Assembly (NCBI RefSeq): GCF_965221945.1
Contig: NZ_OZ244925.1
Span: 2,170,001 to 2,234,000, forward strand
DNA length: 64,000 bases
Reading direction: 5' to 3'
Origin: Poriferisodalis sp965221945
Lineage (GTDB): Bacteria; Actinomycetota; Acidimicrobiia; Acidimicrobiales; Poriferisodalaceae
The position numbers and the translations under genes were made by a program. The notes beneath the pieces are model-generated. The model saw only the letters and a program-made list of their open reading frames with translations. It was not told the origin of the DNA and ran no database searches. Below, one piece after another: positions 50,942 through 60,923 of this stretch (position 1 is the first letter of the stretch; each line of letters starts with the position of its first letter).

Positions 50942-52837
50942 GTGAACGACGCGGCTCTCGCGGCGCCTCCGGGTGAGCCACTGCCGTCCGACGACGGCCT
51001 CGACGCCGCGCAGCGTGCAGCGGTGCGCTCGCCCGCGGCCGCGCTGCTGATCGTGGCCGGTCCGGGAAGCGGCAAGACCCGTGTGCTCACACAGCGAATC
51101 GCCTGGCGAGCCGCCACCGAGTCGGTGCAAGCACGACGCGCCATGGCGGTGACGTTCACTCGCCGCGCTGCGCGGGAGCTTCGGTCACGGCTGCGGCGGC
51201 TCGCCGTCGACGACATGGGGCCGGTCGGCACGTTTCACTCGATCGCACTCGCCCAGCTACGCCAGTACGACACCGACCGCGGCCGCTCCGAGCGGAAGAT
51301 CTTGCCGAACCGGGCGTCGCTCAGCGGCGAACTGTCAGAGCACCTCCAGCGGGCGTTCGGGCCCAGACCGCCGATCACCATCAACACTGCTCTGCGAGAG
51401 ATCGACTGGGCGAAGGCAAGCGACCTGTCGGTTGCCGACTATCGCGAGGGGCCCGCGCTGGCGCGGCTGGGACGCGAGGGCGGCGAAGCAGCGGCGGAGC
51501 TCTTCAAGCACTTTGAGCGCACCAAGTCCCGTCGCCGGCTGCTGGACTTCGACGACCTGCTCGCCGAGTGCACCCGCCTGATGCGTTCCGACGAACACTT
51601 CGCTGCGGCTCAGCGTTGGCTGCACCGACATTTCTTCGTCGATGAGTTTCAGGATCTGAACCGGCTGCAGTGGAACCTGCTGTGGGAGTGGATCGGCGGC
51701 GCCGAGGCAGTGCACCACCAGACTGCCGATATCTGCGCCGTCGGCGACATCGACCAGGCGATCTACGGCTGGAACGGCGCCGACAGCCGCTACATCGTCG
51801 AGTTCGACCGGCACTTCGAAGGCGCGCAGGTCGTCCGGCTCGAACTCAACTACCGCAGCCACCCATCGCTGGTCGCAGCGGCACAGGCAGTCATGGCAAC
51901 CGAGTCCGACTCGGGCGTCACAAGCGTCGGCGGCCATGCACAAACGCCGGCGCGCCCGCACGAGACCGGCCCTGTACCGACCGTGACGGCGTTCGAGGAC
52001 CCTGCGGCCGAGGCCTCCGGCATTGCCCGCTGGATTGCGGATCGACACGTCGGCCGCGTGCGCTGGGACTCATTCGGCGTGCTCGCCCGCACGAACTCCC
52101 AGCTCGGAGACATCGCTGCAGCCCTTGAGGCTCGTGGCATCCCCGCTCGTCTCAGTGGGCAGCGAAGCCCGTTCCTGCAGCTTCCTGCCGTCCAGCAACT
52201 GCTCAAGCACCTCAGCACGGCAGATGCGCACTTCTCCACCGTCGTCGAGGACCTCCGCGCCGATGCGCTCGATGCCGAGCCGGGCACGGCCCCCGAACCA
52301 GTGCTGATGCGAGTGCTCGAACTCGCCGATGCCTACCTGACCGAGATGTCACGAACCTCCGGTCGCCAATCGGGGCGCAGCGGCCCCACCGGCGAGGGCT
52401 TTGCGACCTGGGTGGGGCTGCTGTCGGGCAGCGATCGCGAACTCACTGCCGACCTGTTCGACAGCGACCGATCAGGCACCCCCTTCCACCCACGCGACGG
52501 TGCCGTGGCCCTCGCAACCTTTCACGCCGCCAAGGGTCTGCAGTGGCGCAACGTCGTCATCGCCGGCGTCGAGGACGGTCTCGTGCCCTTGCGCCACAAC
52601 GACCCCGAGGAACGGCGGCTGTTCTACGTCGCCGTTTCGCGGGCCACGCACACGCTGCACCTCACATGGGCACGCCACCGCACTGGACGCGGTGCGACGG
52701 GCGGGCTGCGCAGCCCCTCACCCTGGCTGGAACTCATCTCCGCGGCTACCGCAGAGCCCCCGGCGCTGTCGCCTGACGACGCCGCGTCGCGGGTGGCCGC
52801 GGCTCGAGCCGCGCTCGACACAACTCGACCTCGCTGA
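50942..52837 (+). CDS. UvrD/PcrA-type superfamily 1 helicase
   Basis: The 631-residue protein has all main SF1A motifs: Walker A 'AGPGSGKTRVLTQRI' (about 40-54), 'TFTRRAARELRSRL', 'GTFHSIALAQLR', Walker B 'FFVDEFQDLNRLQWNLL', 'AVGDIDQAIYGWNGAD', 'LNYRSHPSL', 'LATFHAAKGLQWRNVVIAGV' and 'LFYVAVSRATHTLHL'. It begins at GTG 50942. It is somewhat shorter than UvrD (about 720) and lacks an HRDC or nuclease domain. DNA repair is likely; which UvrD-type paralogue it is cannot be told. Confidence 0.9.
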   Translation: MNDAALAAPPGEPLPSDDGLDAAQRAAVRSPAAALLIVAGPGSGKTRVLTQRIAWRAATESVQARRAMAVTFTRRAARELRSRLRRLAVDDMGPVGTFHSIALAQLRQYDTDRGRSERKILPNRASLSGELSEHLQRAFGPRPPITINTALREIDWAKASDLSVADYREGPALARLGREGGEAAAELFKHFERTKSRRRLLDFDDLLAECTRLMRSDEHFAAAQRWLHRHFFVDEFQDLNRLQWNLLWEWIGGAEAVHHQTADICAVGDIDQAIYGWNGADSRYIVEFDRHFEGAQVVRLELNYRSHPSLVAAAQAVMATESDSGVTSVGGHAQTPARPHETGPVPTVTAFEDPAAEASGIARWIADRHVGRVRWDSFGVLARTNSQLGDIAAALEARGIPARLSGQRSPFLQLPAVQQLLKHLSTADAHFSTVVEDLRADALDAEPGTAPEPVLMRVLELADAYLTEMSRTSGRQSGRSGPTGEGFATWVGLLSGSDRELTADLFDSDRSGTPFHPRDGAVALATFHAAKGLQWRNVVIAGVEDGLVPLRHNDPEERRLFYVAVSRATHTLHLTWARHRTGRGATGGLRSPSPWLELISAATAEPPALSPDDAASRVAAARAALDTTRPR

Positions 52838-52929
52838 GTCAACGCGTCGGTGCGCCCAGCGGACCTGCGGATCTGCGTGCGCAGGTGTGCAGGCGAAATG
52901 GCCGATATATGTGTTGTACTCATATGTAA

Positions 52930-52959
52930 TTGAATTATTCGGGATAGGTCCTGTAGGGT
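52930..52959 (+). promoter_or_regulatory. Possible promoter of the fibronectin-III gene
   Basis: In a 267-bp gap, an AT-rich stretch (52903-52940) stands out from the GC-rich surroundings. TTGAAT (52930) and TAGGGT (52954) are 18 bases apart and could be -35 and -10 boxes. Other pairings such as TTGTAC are possible. Confidence 0.35.
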
Positions 52960-53082
52960 TCCGCAGTCAGCAATCAGTTCGGGTCCCCGGCGCTGTGCGG
53001 TCATGAGCCGCTTCGAGCCTGTTCAGGGTCCCAAGGCCGTCTTGGAGTTTGTCCGTGATGTTCGACGCCCACCTGTCTCAGA

Positions 53083-53097
53083 CCCCCCCCCCCCCCC
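53083..53097 (+). repeat. Homopolymer of 15 C residues before the start codon
   Basis: Fifteen consecutive C residues end eight bases before the ATG at 53105, and lie within the frame if translation begins at ATG 53003. No ribosome-binding site is visible near either start. Confidence 0.85.
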
Positions 53098-53104
53098 TCG
53101 AATA

Positions 53105-55831
53105 ATGCCCCGCAGACGCAGACGGGCTGTGCCCGCAGCGCTGGCGGCGATGGCGCTCGCAGCAGCAGTGCTGTCTCCTGCTGTGGGGGCGTCGTCTAGC
53201 TCGCTGCATCCCAAGGGGCTATCCGCTCAGCTCCAAGACGGCGTAGTCACCTTGAGCTGGAACGCGCCCGTCGACGACGCCGAGGGTGTCACCGGCTATC
53301 AGGTGCTGCGCCGCCGCCCCGGCGTCGACGCCGTCGGCACGTTCCATGTCGTGGCCGACGACACCGCCACCAGCGACGTCTCGTTCGTGGATCGCTGCGC
53401 GGATCAGCCCGGCACCGCGTACACCTACCGGGTCAAAGCGCGCCGCGGCGACCAGCTCAGCCGCTGGGGCAACTACTCACGCGTCGACCTCGCCGCCGAC
53501 TACGTCGCTGCTGACCCGCAGACCGGCTGCGACCCCGACACCGGCGCACCCCCAACCACCACCGACGGTGACAGCGGCAACGATGATGGCGACGACGGCG
53601 ACGACGGCGATCCCGACAACGGCGACGACGGCAACGACGGTGTTGCCCGCTCAGCGGTCACGGTGGACACCAGCGACCTGAAAGACAAGCAGTTCATGCC
53701 CCCGCCCGACGGCGAGGAAGGGGTCGTGCTGCGGTCTTCGCATCCGAGCTCGACAGCCGTTCCTGTGGACTGGGCCCTCACACCCAGCGGCCTCAACGTC
53801 GGCGACGAATTCCGGCTGCTGTTCCTCACCCTTGGTTACATCACCCCGACAGAGACCGACATCGGCTACTACAACACCTACGTCCAAGGCCAGGCCAACA
53901 AGGGCAGCACCCATTCCGCTATCAAGCCCTACTACACCGGTTTCCGCGTGGTCGGCAGCACAGCCGACGTCGATGCCCGCGACAACACCTCGACCACTTA
54001 CACCGCTACCGACAAGGGCGTCCCCATCTACTGGATGAACGGTTCCAAGGTCGCCGACGGCTACGAGGACTTCTACGACGGCACCTGGGACAATGAGGAT
54101 GACTTCCGGGATCGCACCGGCAACCGCCGCCGCACCGGCAACCAATTCTTCCCAAACAACCGTGTCTGGACCGGCAGCAAGAACAACGGGACGGCTAAGG
54201 GCGGGACGTATTTGGGCGCGGGCCGCGTCGAAGTCGGAAGGCTCAACCAGTCGTCGGGCAATCCTCTCAATGACAACGGGAATGTCTCCAATAGCTACGC
54301 TGGCGCCACCCCCTACTACGCCCTCTCGGAGGTGTTCACGGTCGGCGGCGCCGACAGCACCCCGGTGTTCGATGTCCTCTCCGATCCGTCGGACCGCCTG
54401 CCCGAGGGCTATCCCAACTCGCTGGGCTACGACCCCGGTGCTCCCCCAGCGTCTGCCGAAGCCGACAAGATCACAGGCAATTCCGCCTCGGACTTCGTGC
54501 CCAACGATGTCAACGCGACGGTGGTCTCCAACGGCATGTACCTCACGTGGAAGCGGCCGTCGCAGCTCAGCGCCTGCGCCGACTACGAACGGGTGCCCGG
54601 CACCCGCACCTTGGAAAGGGGCATCCACCCCAAGAGCGGCTACACGATGTGGAAGGTGGTAGAAACCGACGAGTACGCCTGCATCGACAGGCGTTCCATC
54701 AGCGGCTATGAGATCTACCGCACCTCGTTCGGGCACGTCTACCGCGACGGCACCGTCGAGCTGCTGTCATACACCGAGCCCCTTCTGATCGACACCGAGA
54801 ACTACCACAAAGGCGACAAAACCTACGCCTTCCTCGACATCAGCGGCGACGCGAAAGTCGGCCTGCGCCAGCACAACTACCAAATACGCGCCCTGTACGG
54901 CCTCGACACCGACGACAACCCCGACCACGACTACGGCAGTCGTCTGTCCGAGGGCGCACGCGTCTTTCGCGAACACGACGCCGCGCGACCCGACGCACGG
55001 TCCCCGCAGAACCTCACCATCTCGATCCCCACCAAGCAAGCCGTCGCAGACGGCACTGCCCTGGCCATCAACCTCGACTGGGACCCGCCCACAACCGACG
55101 CGAGCCAGGTCACCGGCTATGTGATCCAGCGGCGCCTCGTCACCCAGAGCGACCGCGCGCTGCCCTTCGCCGACATCGCCACCATCACCGGCACCGGCAC
55201 CACCTCGTGGTCTGACACCAGCAGCGACGTGACCACGTTCCAGGTCAGATCGGGCACCCAGTACAAGGAGATCGCGCCGCTCACACAGTTCTCCTACCGG
55301 GTCATCGCGGTGCGCAACAACGGCCGCAGCAACCCCTCCGCAGTCGCGTCCACCGATTCGGAACGCCAGCTCCCCGCCGACGGCCTCGTCACCGTCACCA
55401 ATGTGTGGCGAACCGGCGCGACGATCCGGGTCGACATGACCGGAACCGGACTCACCTCGAATCACGCCAAGCATCACCTGGCTTTGTCCCCGCCGAAGCG
55501 GCAAAGAGAGAACCGGCTGCTGCATGTGGGCATCGGCGCCAAAGGCTGGGGACACCACACCTGCCTGCCTGACGCGCCCGAGGACGCCCTCAACGAAGGC
55601 TGCACCCACACCGACGACGCATACGTCACCGTTGGGGGCCTGCAACCTGGCACCACCTACACCGCCGAAGCACTCTTCCGGCTCATCTCCGAAGAGGAAT
55701 ACATCGGCGGCCAAGGTGCCGGCGTCAAGGCTGAGAACTTCATCCCCACCTGGGACGGCGGCTTCTACCCCGGCGGCATCTGGTCACCCGCACACCTCCT
55801 CGGCACCGTCAACTTCACCACCGACCCATAA
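53105..55831 (+). CDS. Secreted multi-domain fibronectin-III surface protein
   Basis: The 908-residue protein begins 'MPRRRRRAVPAALAAMALAA', a signal peptide. The first Fn3 domain lies at about 20-120 ('LSAQLQDGVVTLSWNAP', 'GYQVLRRRPG', 'AYTYRVKARRG'). An Asp/Gly-rich linker follows ('NDDGDDGDDGDPDNGDDGND'), probably calcium binding. The next ~210 residues form a domain I associate with marine actinobacterial surface proteins ('DWALTPSGLNVGDEFRLLFL', 'PIYWMNGSKVADGYEDFYD'). Two more Fn3-like regions follow (from 'DVNATVVSNGMYLTWKRP' and 'LAINLDWDPPTTDASQVTGY'). The C-terminus is 'GGIWSPAHLLGTVNFTTDP'. No LPxTG or anchor is seen. Role in adhesion is inferred. A longer start at 53003 would put the C tract in frame. 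Confidence 0.8.
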   Translation: MPRRRRRAVPAALAAMALAAAVLSPAVGASSSSLHPKGLSAQLQDGVVTLSWNAPVDDAEGVTGYQVLRRRPGVDAVGTFHVVADDTATSDVSFVDRCADQPGTAYTYRVKARRGDQLSRWGNYSRVDLAADYVAADPQTGCDPDTGAPPTTTDGDSGNDDGDDGDDGDPDNGDDGNDGVARSAVTVDTSDLKDKQFMPPPDGEEGVVLRSSHPSSTAVPVDWALTPSGLNVGDEFRLLFLTLGYITPTETDIGYYNTYVQGQANKGSTHSAIKPYYTGFRVVGSTADVDARDNTSTTYTATDKGVPIYWMNGSKVADGYEDFYDGTWDNEDDFRDRTGNRRRTGNQFFPNNRVWTGSKNNGTAKGGTYLGAGRVEVGRLNQSSGNPLNDNGNVSNSYAGATPYYALSEVFTVGGADSTPVFDVLSDPSDRLPEGYPNSLGYDPGAPPASAEADKITGNSASDFVPNDVNATVVSNGMYLTWKRPSQLSACADYERVPGTRTLERGIHPKSGYTMWKVVETDEYACIDRRSISGYEIYRTSFGHVYRDGTVELLSYTEPLLIDTENYHKGDKTYAFLDISGDAKVGLRQHNYQIRALYGLDTDDNPDHDYGSRLSEGARVFREHDAARPDARSPQNLTISIPTKQAVADGTALAINLDWDPPTTDASQVTGYVIQRRLVTQSDRALPFADIATITGTGTTSWSDTSSDVTTFQVRSGTQYKEIAPLTQFSYRVIAVRNNGRSNPSAVASTDSERQLPADGLVTVTNVWRTGATIRVDMTGTGLTSNHAKHHLALSPPKRQRENRLLHVGIGAKGWGHHTCLPDAPEDALNEGCTHTDDAYVTVGGLQPGTTYTAEALFRLISEEEYIGGQGAGVKAENFIPTWDGGFYPGGIWSPAHLLGTVNFTTDP
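55770..55804 (+). repeat. 35-bp perfect direct repeat, copy 1
   Basis: This segment, encoding 'GGIWSPAHLL' at the end of the Fn3 protein, is identical over 35 bases to 56168-56202. Confidence 0.9.
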
Positions 55832-55984
55832 CCCCACAACTGACACCGTGGGTCGGGGATGCTCGTGGGAACCCGGGATCCATGACATGCCTCAGCATTT
55901 CGTGAGAGAAGCCGACTGCCTCACCGGGCACCGCAGAAGAACTCGCACCGGACCAGCGCAGTGCCGTTGCTACGGTGAGCCGTC

Positions 55985-56161
55985 GTGAGCCGCAAGGAGA
56001 TTCTGCAAGCCCACCTGGTTGCCCACCAGACGGGCACGGGTGTTGCGTACAGCCGCGACGGGCAGTTCGGCATCTACAAACCCGACCCAGCCATGTACGA
56101 AGACCTGGTCCCGCCTCCCTTCGAGGACGAGCAAATCCTCGCTACCTCCGCCGACAAGTAG
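55985..56161 (+). CDS. Small hypothetical protein, 58 residues
   Basis: The frame from GTG 55985 encodes 'SRKEILQAHLVAHQTGTGVA' and 'YSRDGQFGIYKPDPAMYEDL', then a Pro/Glu-rich end. It has ordinary composition and no low complexity, which suggests a real gene. There is no strong ribosome site (ACGGTGAGC upstream). It is enclosed by two identical 35-bp repeats. I do not recognise it. Confidence 0.4.
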   Translation: MSRKEILQAHLVAHQTGTGVAYSRDGQFGIYKPDPAMYEDLVPPPFEDEQILATSADK

Positions 56162-56167
56162 CCGAAT

Positions 56168-56202
56168 CCGGCGGCATCTGGTCACCCGCACACCTCCTCG
56201 GC
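56168..56202 (+). repeat. 35-bp perfect direct repeat, copy 2
   Basis: This is the second copy, directly after the stop of the small hypothetical gene. Around it the reading 'SGGIWSPAHLLGS' resembles the end of another Fn3-family gene. The rest of the gap up to the xth stop shows no gene. Confidence 0.9.
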
Positions 56203-56347
56203 TCGCCGACCGCAGTGGTGTCGACTCTGCTGCGCAGCTTCTGCAAGCTCTCGTGGACGGCCGCTCGCTTCTCAGGCAGAAGACGACAACACGGGACAGC
56301 GCACAGCAAGCCCCATGCGGCCGGGCGAGGCCCGTCCGATGCGACCG

Positions 56348-57121
56348 CTACGGGGCGAGATCGACGAACACCGGGGTGTGATCTGAGGGCTTGGTGCCCT
56401 TGCGCGCATTGCGGTCGATCAAGCAGAACTCGGCGGCCGCCACCACCGGCTCGGTGCCGAGCAGCAGGTCGATGCGCAGGCCATGGCGCTTGTAGAAGGC
56501 ACCGTCGCGGTAGTCCCACCAGCTGAACAGGCCCGCATCGTCGTAGTGCTCGCGGAAGATGTCACGCAGCCCCCAGTCGCACACGTCGCGGATCGCTGCC
56601 CGCTCGCGCTCGGTGACGTGGGTGCGCGGCTCGGGGTTGTCCGGGTCCCACACGTCGCGGTCGTCGGGGCACACATTGACATCGCCCCCCACCAGCACCG
56701 GTGCCGCCGGATCGCAGGTTGCCTCGAGGTGTGCCCGCAAGCGCCCGAGCCAATCGAGCTTGTAGTGGTAGTGATCGTGGTCGACGGCCCGGCCGTTGGG
56801 TACATACACTGAGCTGACCGTCACACCGCCGCAGCGGGCCGAGATGATCCGGGCGTCGGGGTCGGGCTCTCGGCCGTCGGCAAAGCCGGCAATCGGGTCT
56901 TCGATCCCGACGGTTGACAGGATCGCCACGCCGTTCCAGCGCCCCTCGCCATGGTGGACCGAGGCGTAGCCCTGCGCTTCGAAATGCAGGTGCGGGAACT
57001 GCTCGTCGGACATCTTGGTTTCCTGCAGCAGCAGCACGTCGGGCTCGGCGTAGTCCAGCCATTCGTCGACCCGTTCCAGCCGGGCATTCAGGCTGTTGAC
57101 GTTCCAGGTCGCAATTCGCAC
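56348..57121 (-). CDS. xth: Exodeoxyribonuclease III (ExoA/XthA family AP endonuclease)
   Basis: The 257-residue enzyme cuts DNA at abasic sites. Motifs: 'IATWNVNSLNARLERVDEWL', 'PDVLLLQETKMSDEQFP', 'VYVPNGRAVD', 'VLVGGDVNVCPDDRDVWDP', 'GLFSWWDYRDGAFYKRHGLR' and 'KPSDHTPVFVDL' (catalytic Asp-His). I start at GTG 57121, since the family motif begins there; a start at 57148 would overlap ettA by 4 bases and add nine residues. Confidence 0.92.
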   Translation of the reverse strand: MRIATWNVNSLNARLERVDEWLDYAEPDVLLLQETKMSDEQFPHLHFEAQGYASVHHGEGRWNGVAILSTVGIEDPIAGFADGREPDPDARIISARCGGVTVSSVYVPNGRAVDHDHYHYKLDWLGRLRAHLEATCDPAAPVLVGGDVNVCPDDRDVWDPDNPEPRTHVTERERAAIRDVCDWGLRDIFREHYDDAGLFSWWDYRDGAFYKRHGLRIDLLLGTEPVVAAAEFCLIDRNARKGTKPSDHTPVFVDLAP

Positions 57122-57144
57122 CGGTCCGACGCTAACGGCCCGCC

Positions 57145-58848
<1,704 letters not shown>

Positions 58849-58871
58849 TCAGCGCGTCGATACCGGAGGCA

Positions 58872-59633
58872 TCACCGCAGGTCGAAACCCACGAGCGCCT
58901 CGAGTTCGCGCAGAGCAGCGTCAGGATCGGTCACCTTGATCGCCTTCATGCCCATCGCGGCGGCCGGCTTGCAATTGATGCCGAGGTCGTCCAGGTAGGC
59001 CGTGCGGACCGGGTCGATGCCCAGCTCGGAGCACGCCAGCTCGTAGATGCGCGGATCGGGCTTGCGAAGTCCGACAACCGACGATTCGATCACCACCCCG
59101 AAGAGCTTCATCACGTCCGCTACTGCGGCTGCCGCGGCGGCATCCCGGGCCATCCCGGCACCATGGCCGGTCCGCACGTTGTTGGTGATGCAGCCGACCG
59201 GCAGACGCTCCACCAAGATCTCCAGTGCGCGCACCATCTGCGGTCGCAGCCCGCCGCTGAGGCACGCCAGCACCTGTGAGCCCGACACCTCGTATCCCCG
59301 GTCGGCAGCCTCCGCCTCGAACAGGCCAGCGAACTCGTCGACGTTCACCTCGCTGCGCTCCAGCCGTGCCCACGCGTTGGTGTCGGGATTGGTGGCGTTG
59401 ATCTGCCGGATGGTGTCGCGAGGTACGCCAATGCGGTCCTCGTAGCGGTTGAACGACCCGAAGGGGCTCTCAGTGATGACACCGCCGAAGTCGAAGAGCA
59501 CCGCATCGACAACTGCTGGCACGAACTGGCCGCCTGCAGCGGCTTTCGCAGCCAATTCGGCAGTGTCGACGGTGCTGGATCGGCGGTCGGACACGGCCCG
59601 GCACGCTATCTGGGCCTGTTCGCCACCGGGCAC
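58872..59633 (-). CDS. HAD-superfamily hydrolase (HAD-IA, epoxide-hydrolase-N-like)
   Basis: The 253-residue frame has the HAD motif I 'AVLFDFGGVITESPFGSFNR', a helical cap, motif II 'GCITNNVRT', and motif III/IV 'GLRKPDPRIYELACSELGID', 'YLDDLGINCKPAAAMGMKAI'. The family includes the phosphatase domain of soluble epoxide hydrolase and 2-haloacid-type phosphatases; the substrate is unknown. The start is unsure: GTG 59633 gives an extra ~37 residues, and GTG 59522 would place motif I in the usual position. It is divergent from the small zinc protein, with a repeated palindrome between. Confidence 0.85.
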   Translation of the reverse strand: MPGGEQAQIACRAVSDRRSSTVDTAELAAKAAAGGQFVPAVVDAVLFDFGGVITESPFGSFNRYEDRIGVPRDTIRQINATNPDTNAWARLERSEVNVDEFAGLFEAEAADRGYEVSGSQVLACLSGGLRPQMVRALEILVERLPVGCITNNVRTGHGAGMARDAAAAAAVADVMKLFGVVIESSVVGLRKPDPRIYELACSELGIDPVRTAYLDDLGINCKPAAAMGMKAIKVTDPDAALRELEALVGFDLR

Positions 59634-59656
59634 CTCTGCCAGCCGGCGGTCGAAGT

Positions 59657-59746
59657 TTCGCGCCTAACGCGCGAGCCTTGACCAAGATCGCGCGTAGCGT
59701 ACCAATATTCGCGCGAAACGCGCGAATATCCACCATGAGCGCGCGA
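59657..59746. promoter_or_regulatory. Cluster of TCGCGC inverted repeats in the divergent promoter
   Basis: The strongest element is a perfect hairpin at 59705-59729: ATATTCGCGCG, AAA loop, CGCGCGAATAT. A second inverted repeat (TCGCGC, CTAAC, GCGCGA) lies at 59658-59674. Further half-sites are at 59688 and 59739. No U-run follows, so it looks more like an operator array for a dimeric regulator than a terminator. Confidence 0.55.
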
Positions 59747-59766
59747 GTGTTCGCTAGGGTCCCGCC

Positions 59767-60042
59767 ATGGCTACGGACACAACGACGTCGTCATCGACTC
59801 CAACGCAGGCCCCAGCTCCAAGACGCAAGCGGTGGAAGAGCAGGGCGGTGTCGCGGACCGTCGATGCGGGCAATTCGGCCTATTGCGCCGTGTGCGATGA
59901 ACTCATTAAGTTCCGGGCGCGCATCCGGGCTGAGCAGATCATCTGCAACGTTTACGCGAAGAACCGTTGGGATCGTGTCGAGCACTACCACCCGTCGTGC
60001 TACGAGGAGGCAGACAGCCCCTACGGCGAGCCCAACGGCTGA
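59767..60042 (+). CDS. Small zinc-binding protein, 91 residues
   Basis: After a low-complexity Ser/Thr/Pro leader and a basic patch ('RRKRWKSRAVSRT'), the protein has 'YCAVCDELIKFRARIRAEQI', then 'CNVYAKNRW' and 'HYHPSCYEEADSPYGEP'. The Cys/His set (CxxC, C, HxHxxC) suggests a zinc finger. ATG 59767 has AGGG seven bases upstream. I recall similar proteins in Acidimicrobiia, unverified. Function unknown; a nucleic-acid or protein-binding role is possible. It is divergent from the HAD gene across the palindrome cluster. Confidence 0.7.
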   Translation: MATDTTTSSSTPTQAPAPRRKRWKSRAVSRTVDAGNSAYCAVCDELIKFRARIRAEQIICNVYAKNRWDRVEHYHPSCYEEADSPYGEPNG

Positions 60043-60080
60043 GCCTGCACCATCAGCAGAGAAGAACCCGCTCTTCGCGG

Positions 60081-60884
60081 CTAGAGGACCTGGCTCAAGA
60101 ACAGCCTGGTGCGATCTTCGGCCGGATCGGTGAAGAAATGGTGGGGCGTACCCACCTCGACGATCTCGCCGCCCTCCATAAAGATGATGCGGTCGGCGAC
60201 TTCTCGGGCGAAGCCCATCTCGTGAGTCACGACCATCATGGTCATGCCCGAGCGTGCCAGCCCTTCCATCACGTCGAGCACCTCTTTGATCATCTCGGGG
60301 TCCAGCGCCGAGGTGGGCTCGTCGAACAGCATCACGCGGGGCTCCATCGCCAGCGCCCGGGCGATCGCCACGCGCTGCTGCTGACCACCTGAGAGCTGGC
60401 CGGGGAACTTCTGCGCCTGCTCGGGGATGCCGACTCGTTCGAGCAGCGACTCCGCCAGTTCCTCGGCCTCGGGCCGCGACTTCTTGCGCACCCAGATCGG
60501 CGCCAGTGAGATGTTGTCCATCACGGTCAGGTGCGGAAACAGGTTGAACTGCTGGAAGACCATGCCGACTTCGGAACGGATCTTCTCGATGTTGCGCAGG
60601 TCATTGGTCAGCTCGATGCCGTCCACGATGATCTGGCCGCTCTGATGGGCCTCCAGCCGGTTGATGCACCTGATCCAGGTGCTCTTTCCCGAGCCTGACG
60701 GCCCGAGCACGACCACGATTTCCTGCTCCTTGATCGTGGCGGTAATGCCGCTGAGGGCCTGAAAGTCACCGAACCACTTGTCGACGTCGCGGCACACGAT
60801 CATGTCGTCGCGCGCCGCGAGCTCGTCGGACACAGCAATGGTGGCGTCGCCGTGGGCCGGTTGTGCGCTCGAACTCATGGTCAA
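60081..60884 (-). CDS. Polar amino acid ABC transporter ATP-binding protein
   Basis: The 267-residue ATPase has Walker A 'VLGPSGSGKSTWIRCINRLE', Q-loop 'VGMVFQQFNLFPHLTVMDNI', signature 'LSGGQQQRVAIARALAMEPR' and Walker B 'VMLFDEPTSALDPEMIKEVL', typical of the GlnQ/AapP/HisP group. A 28-residue leader precedes the conserved start. It is the last gene of a three-gene minus-strand unit; the substrate-binding protein should lie beyond the right edge. Confidence 0.94.
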   Translation of the reverse strand: MTMSSSAQPAHGDATIAVSDELAARDDMIVCRDVDKWFGDFQALSGITATIKEQEIVVVLGPSGSGKSTWIRCINRLEAHQSGQIIVDGIELTNDLRNIEKIRSEVGMVFQQFNLFPHLTVMDNISLAPIWVRKKSRPEAEELAESLLERVGIPEQAQKFPGQLSGGQQQRVAIARALAMEPRVMLFDEPTSALDPEMIKEVLDVMEGLARSGMTMMVVTHEMGFAREVADRIIFMEGGEIVEVGTPHHFFTDPAEDRTRLFLSQVL

Positions 60885-60923
60885 CTCCCCCTTATCGCCG
60901 GCCTGTCAACCGGTGCCTCATTC

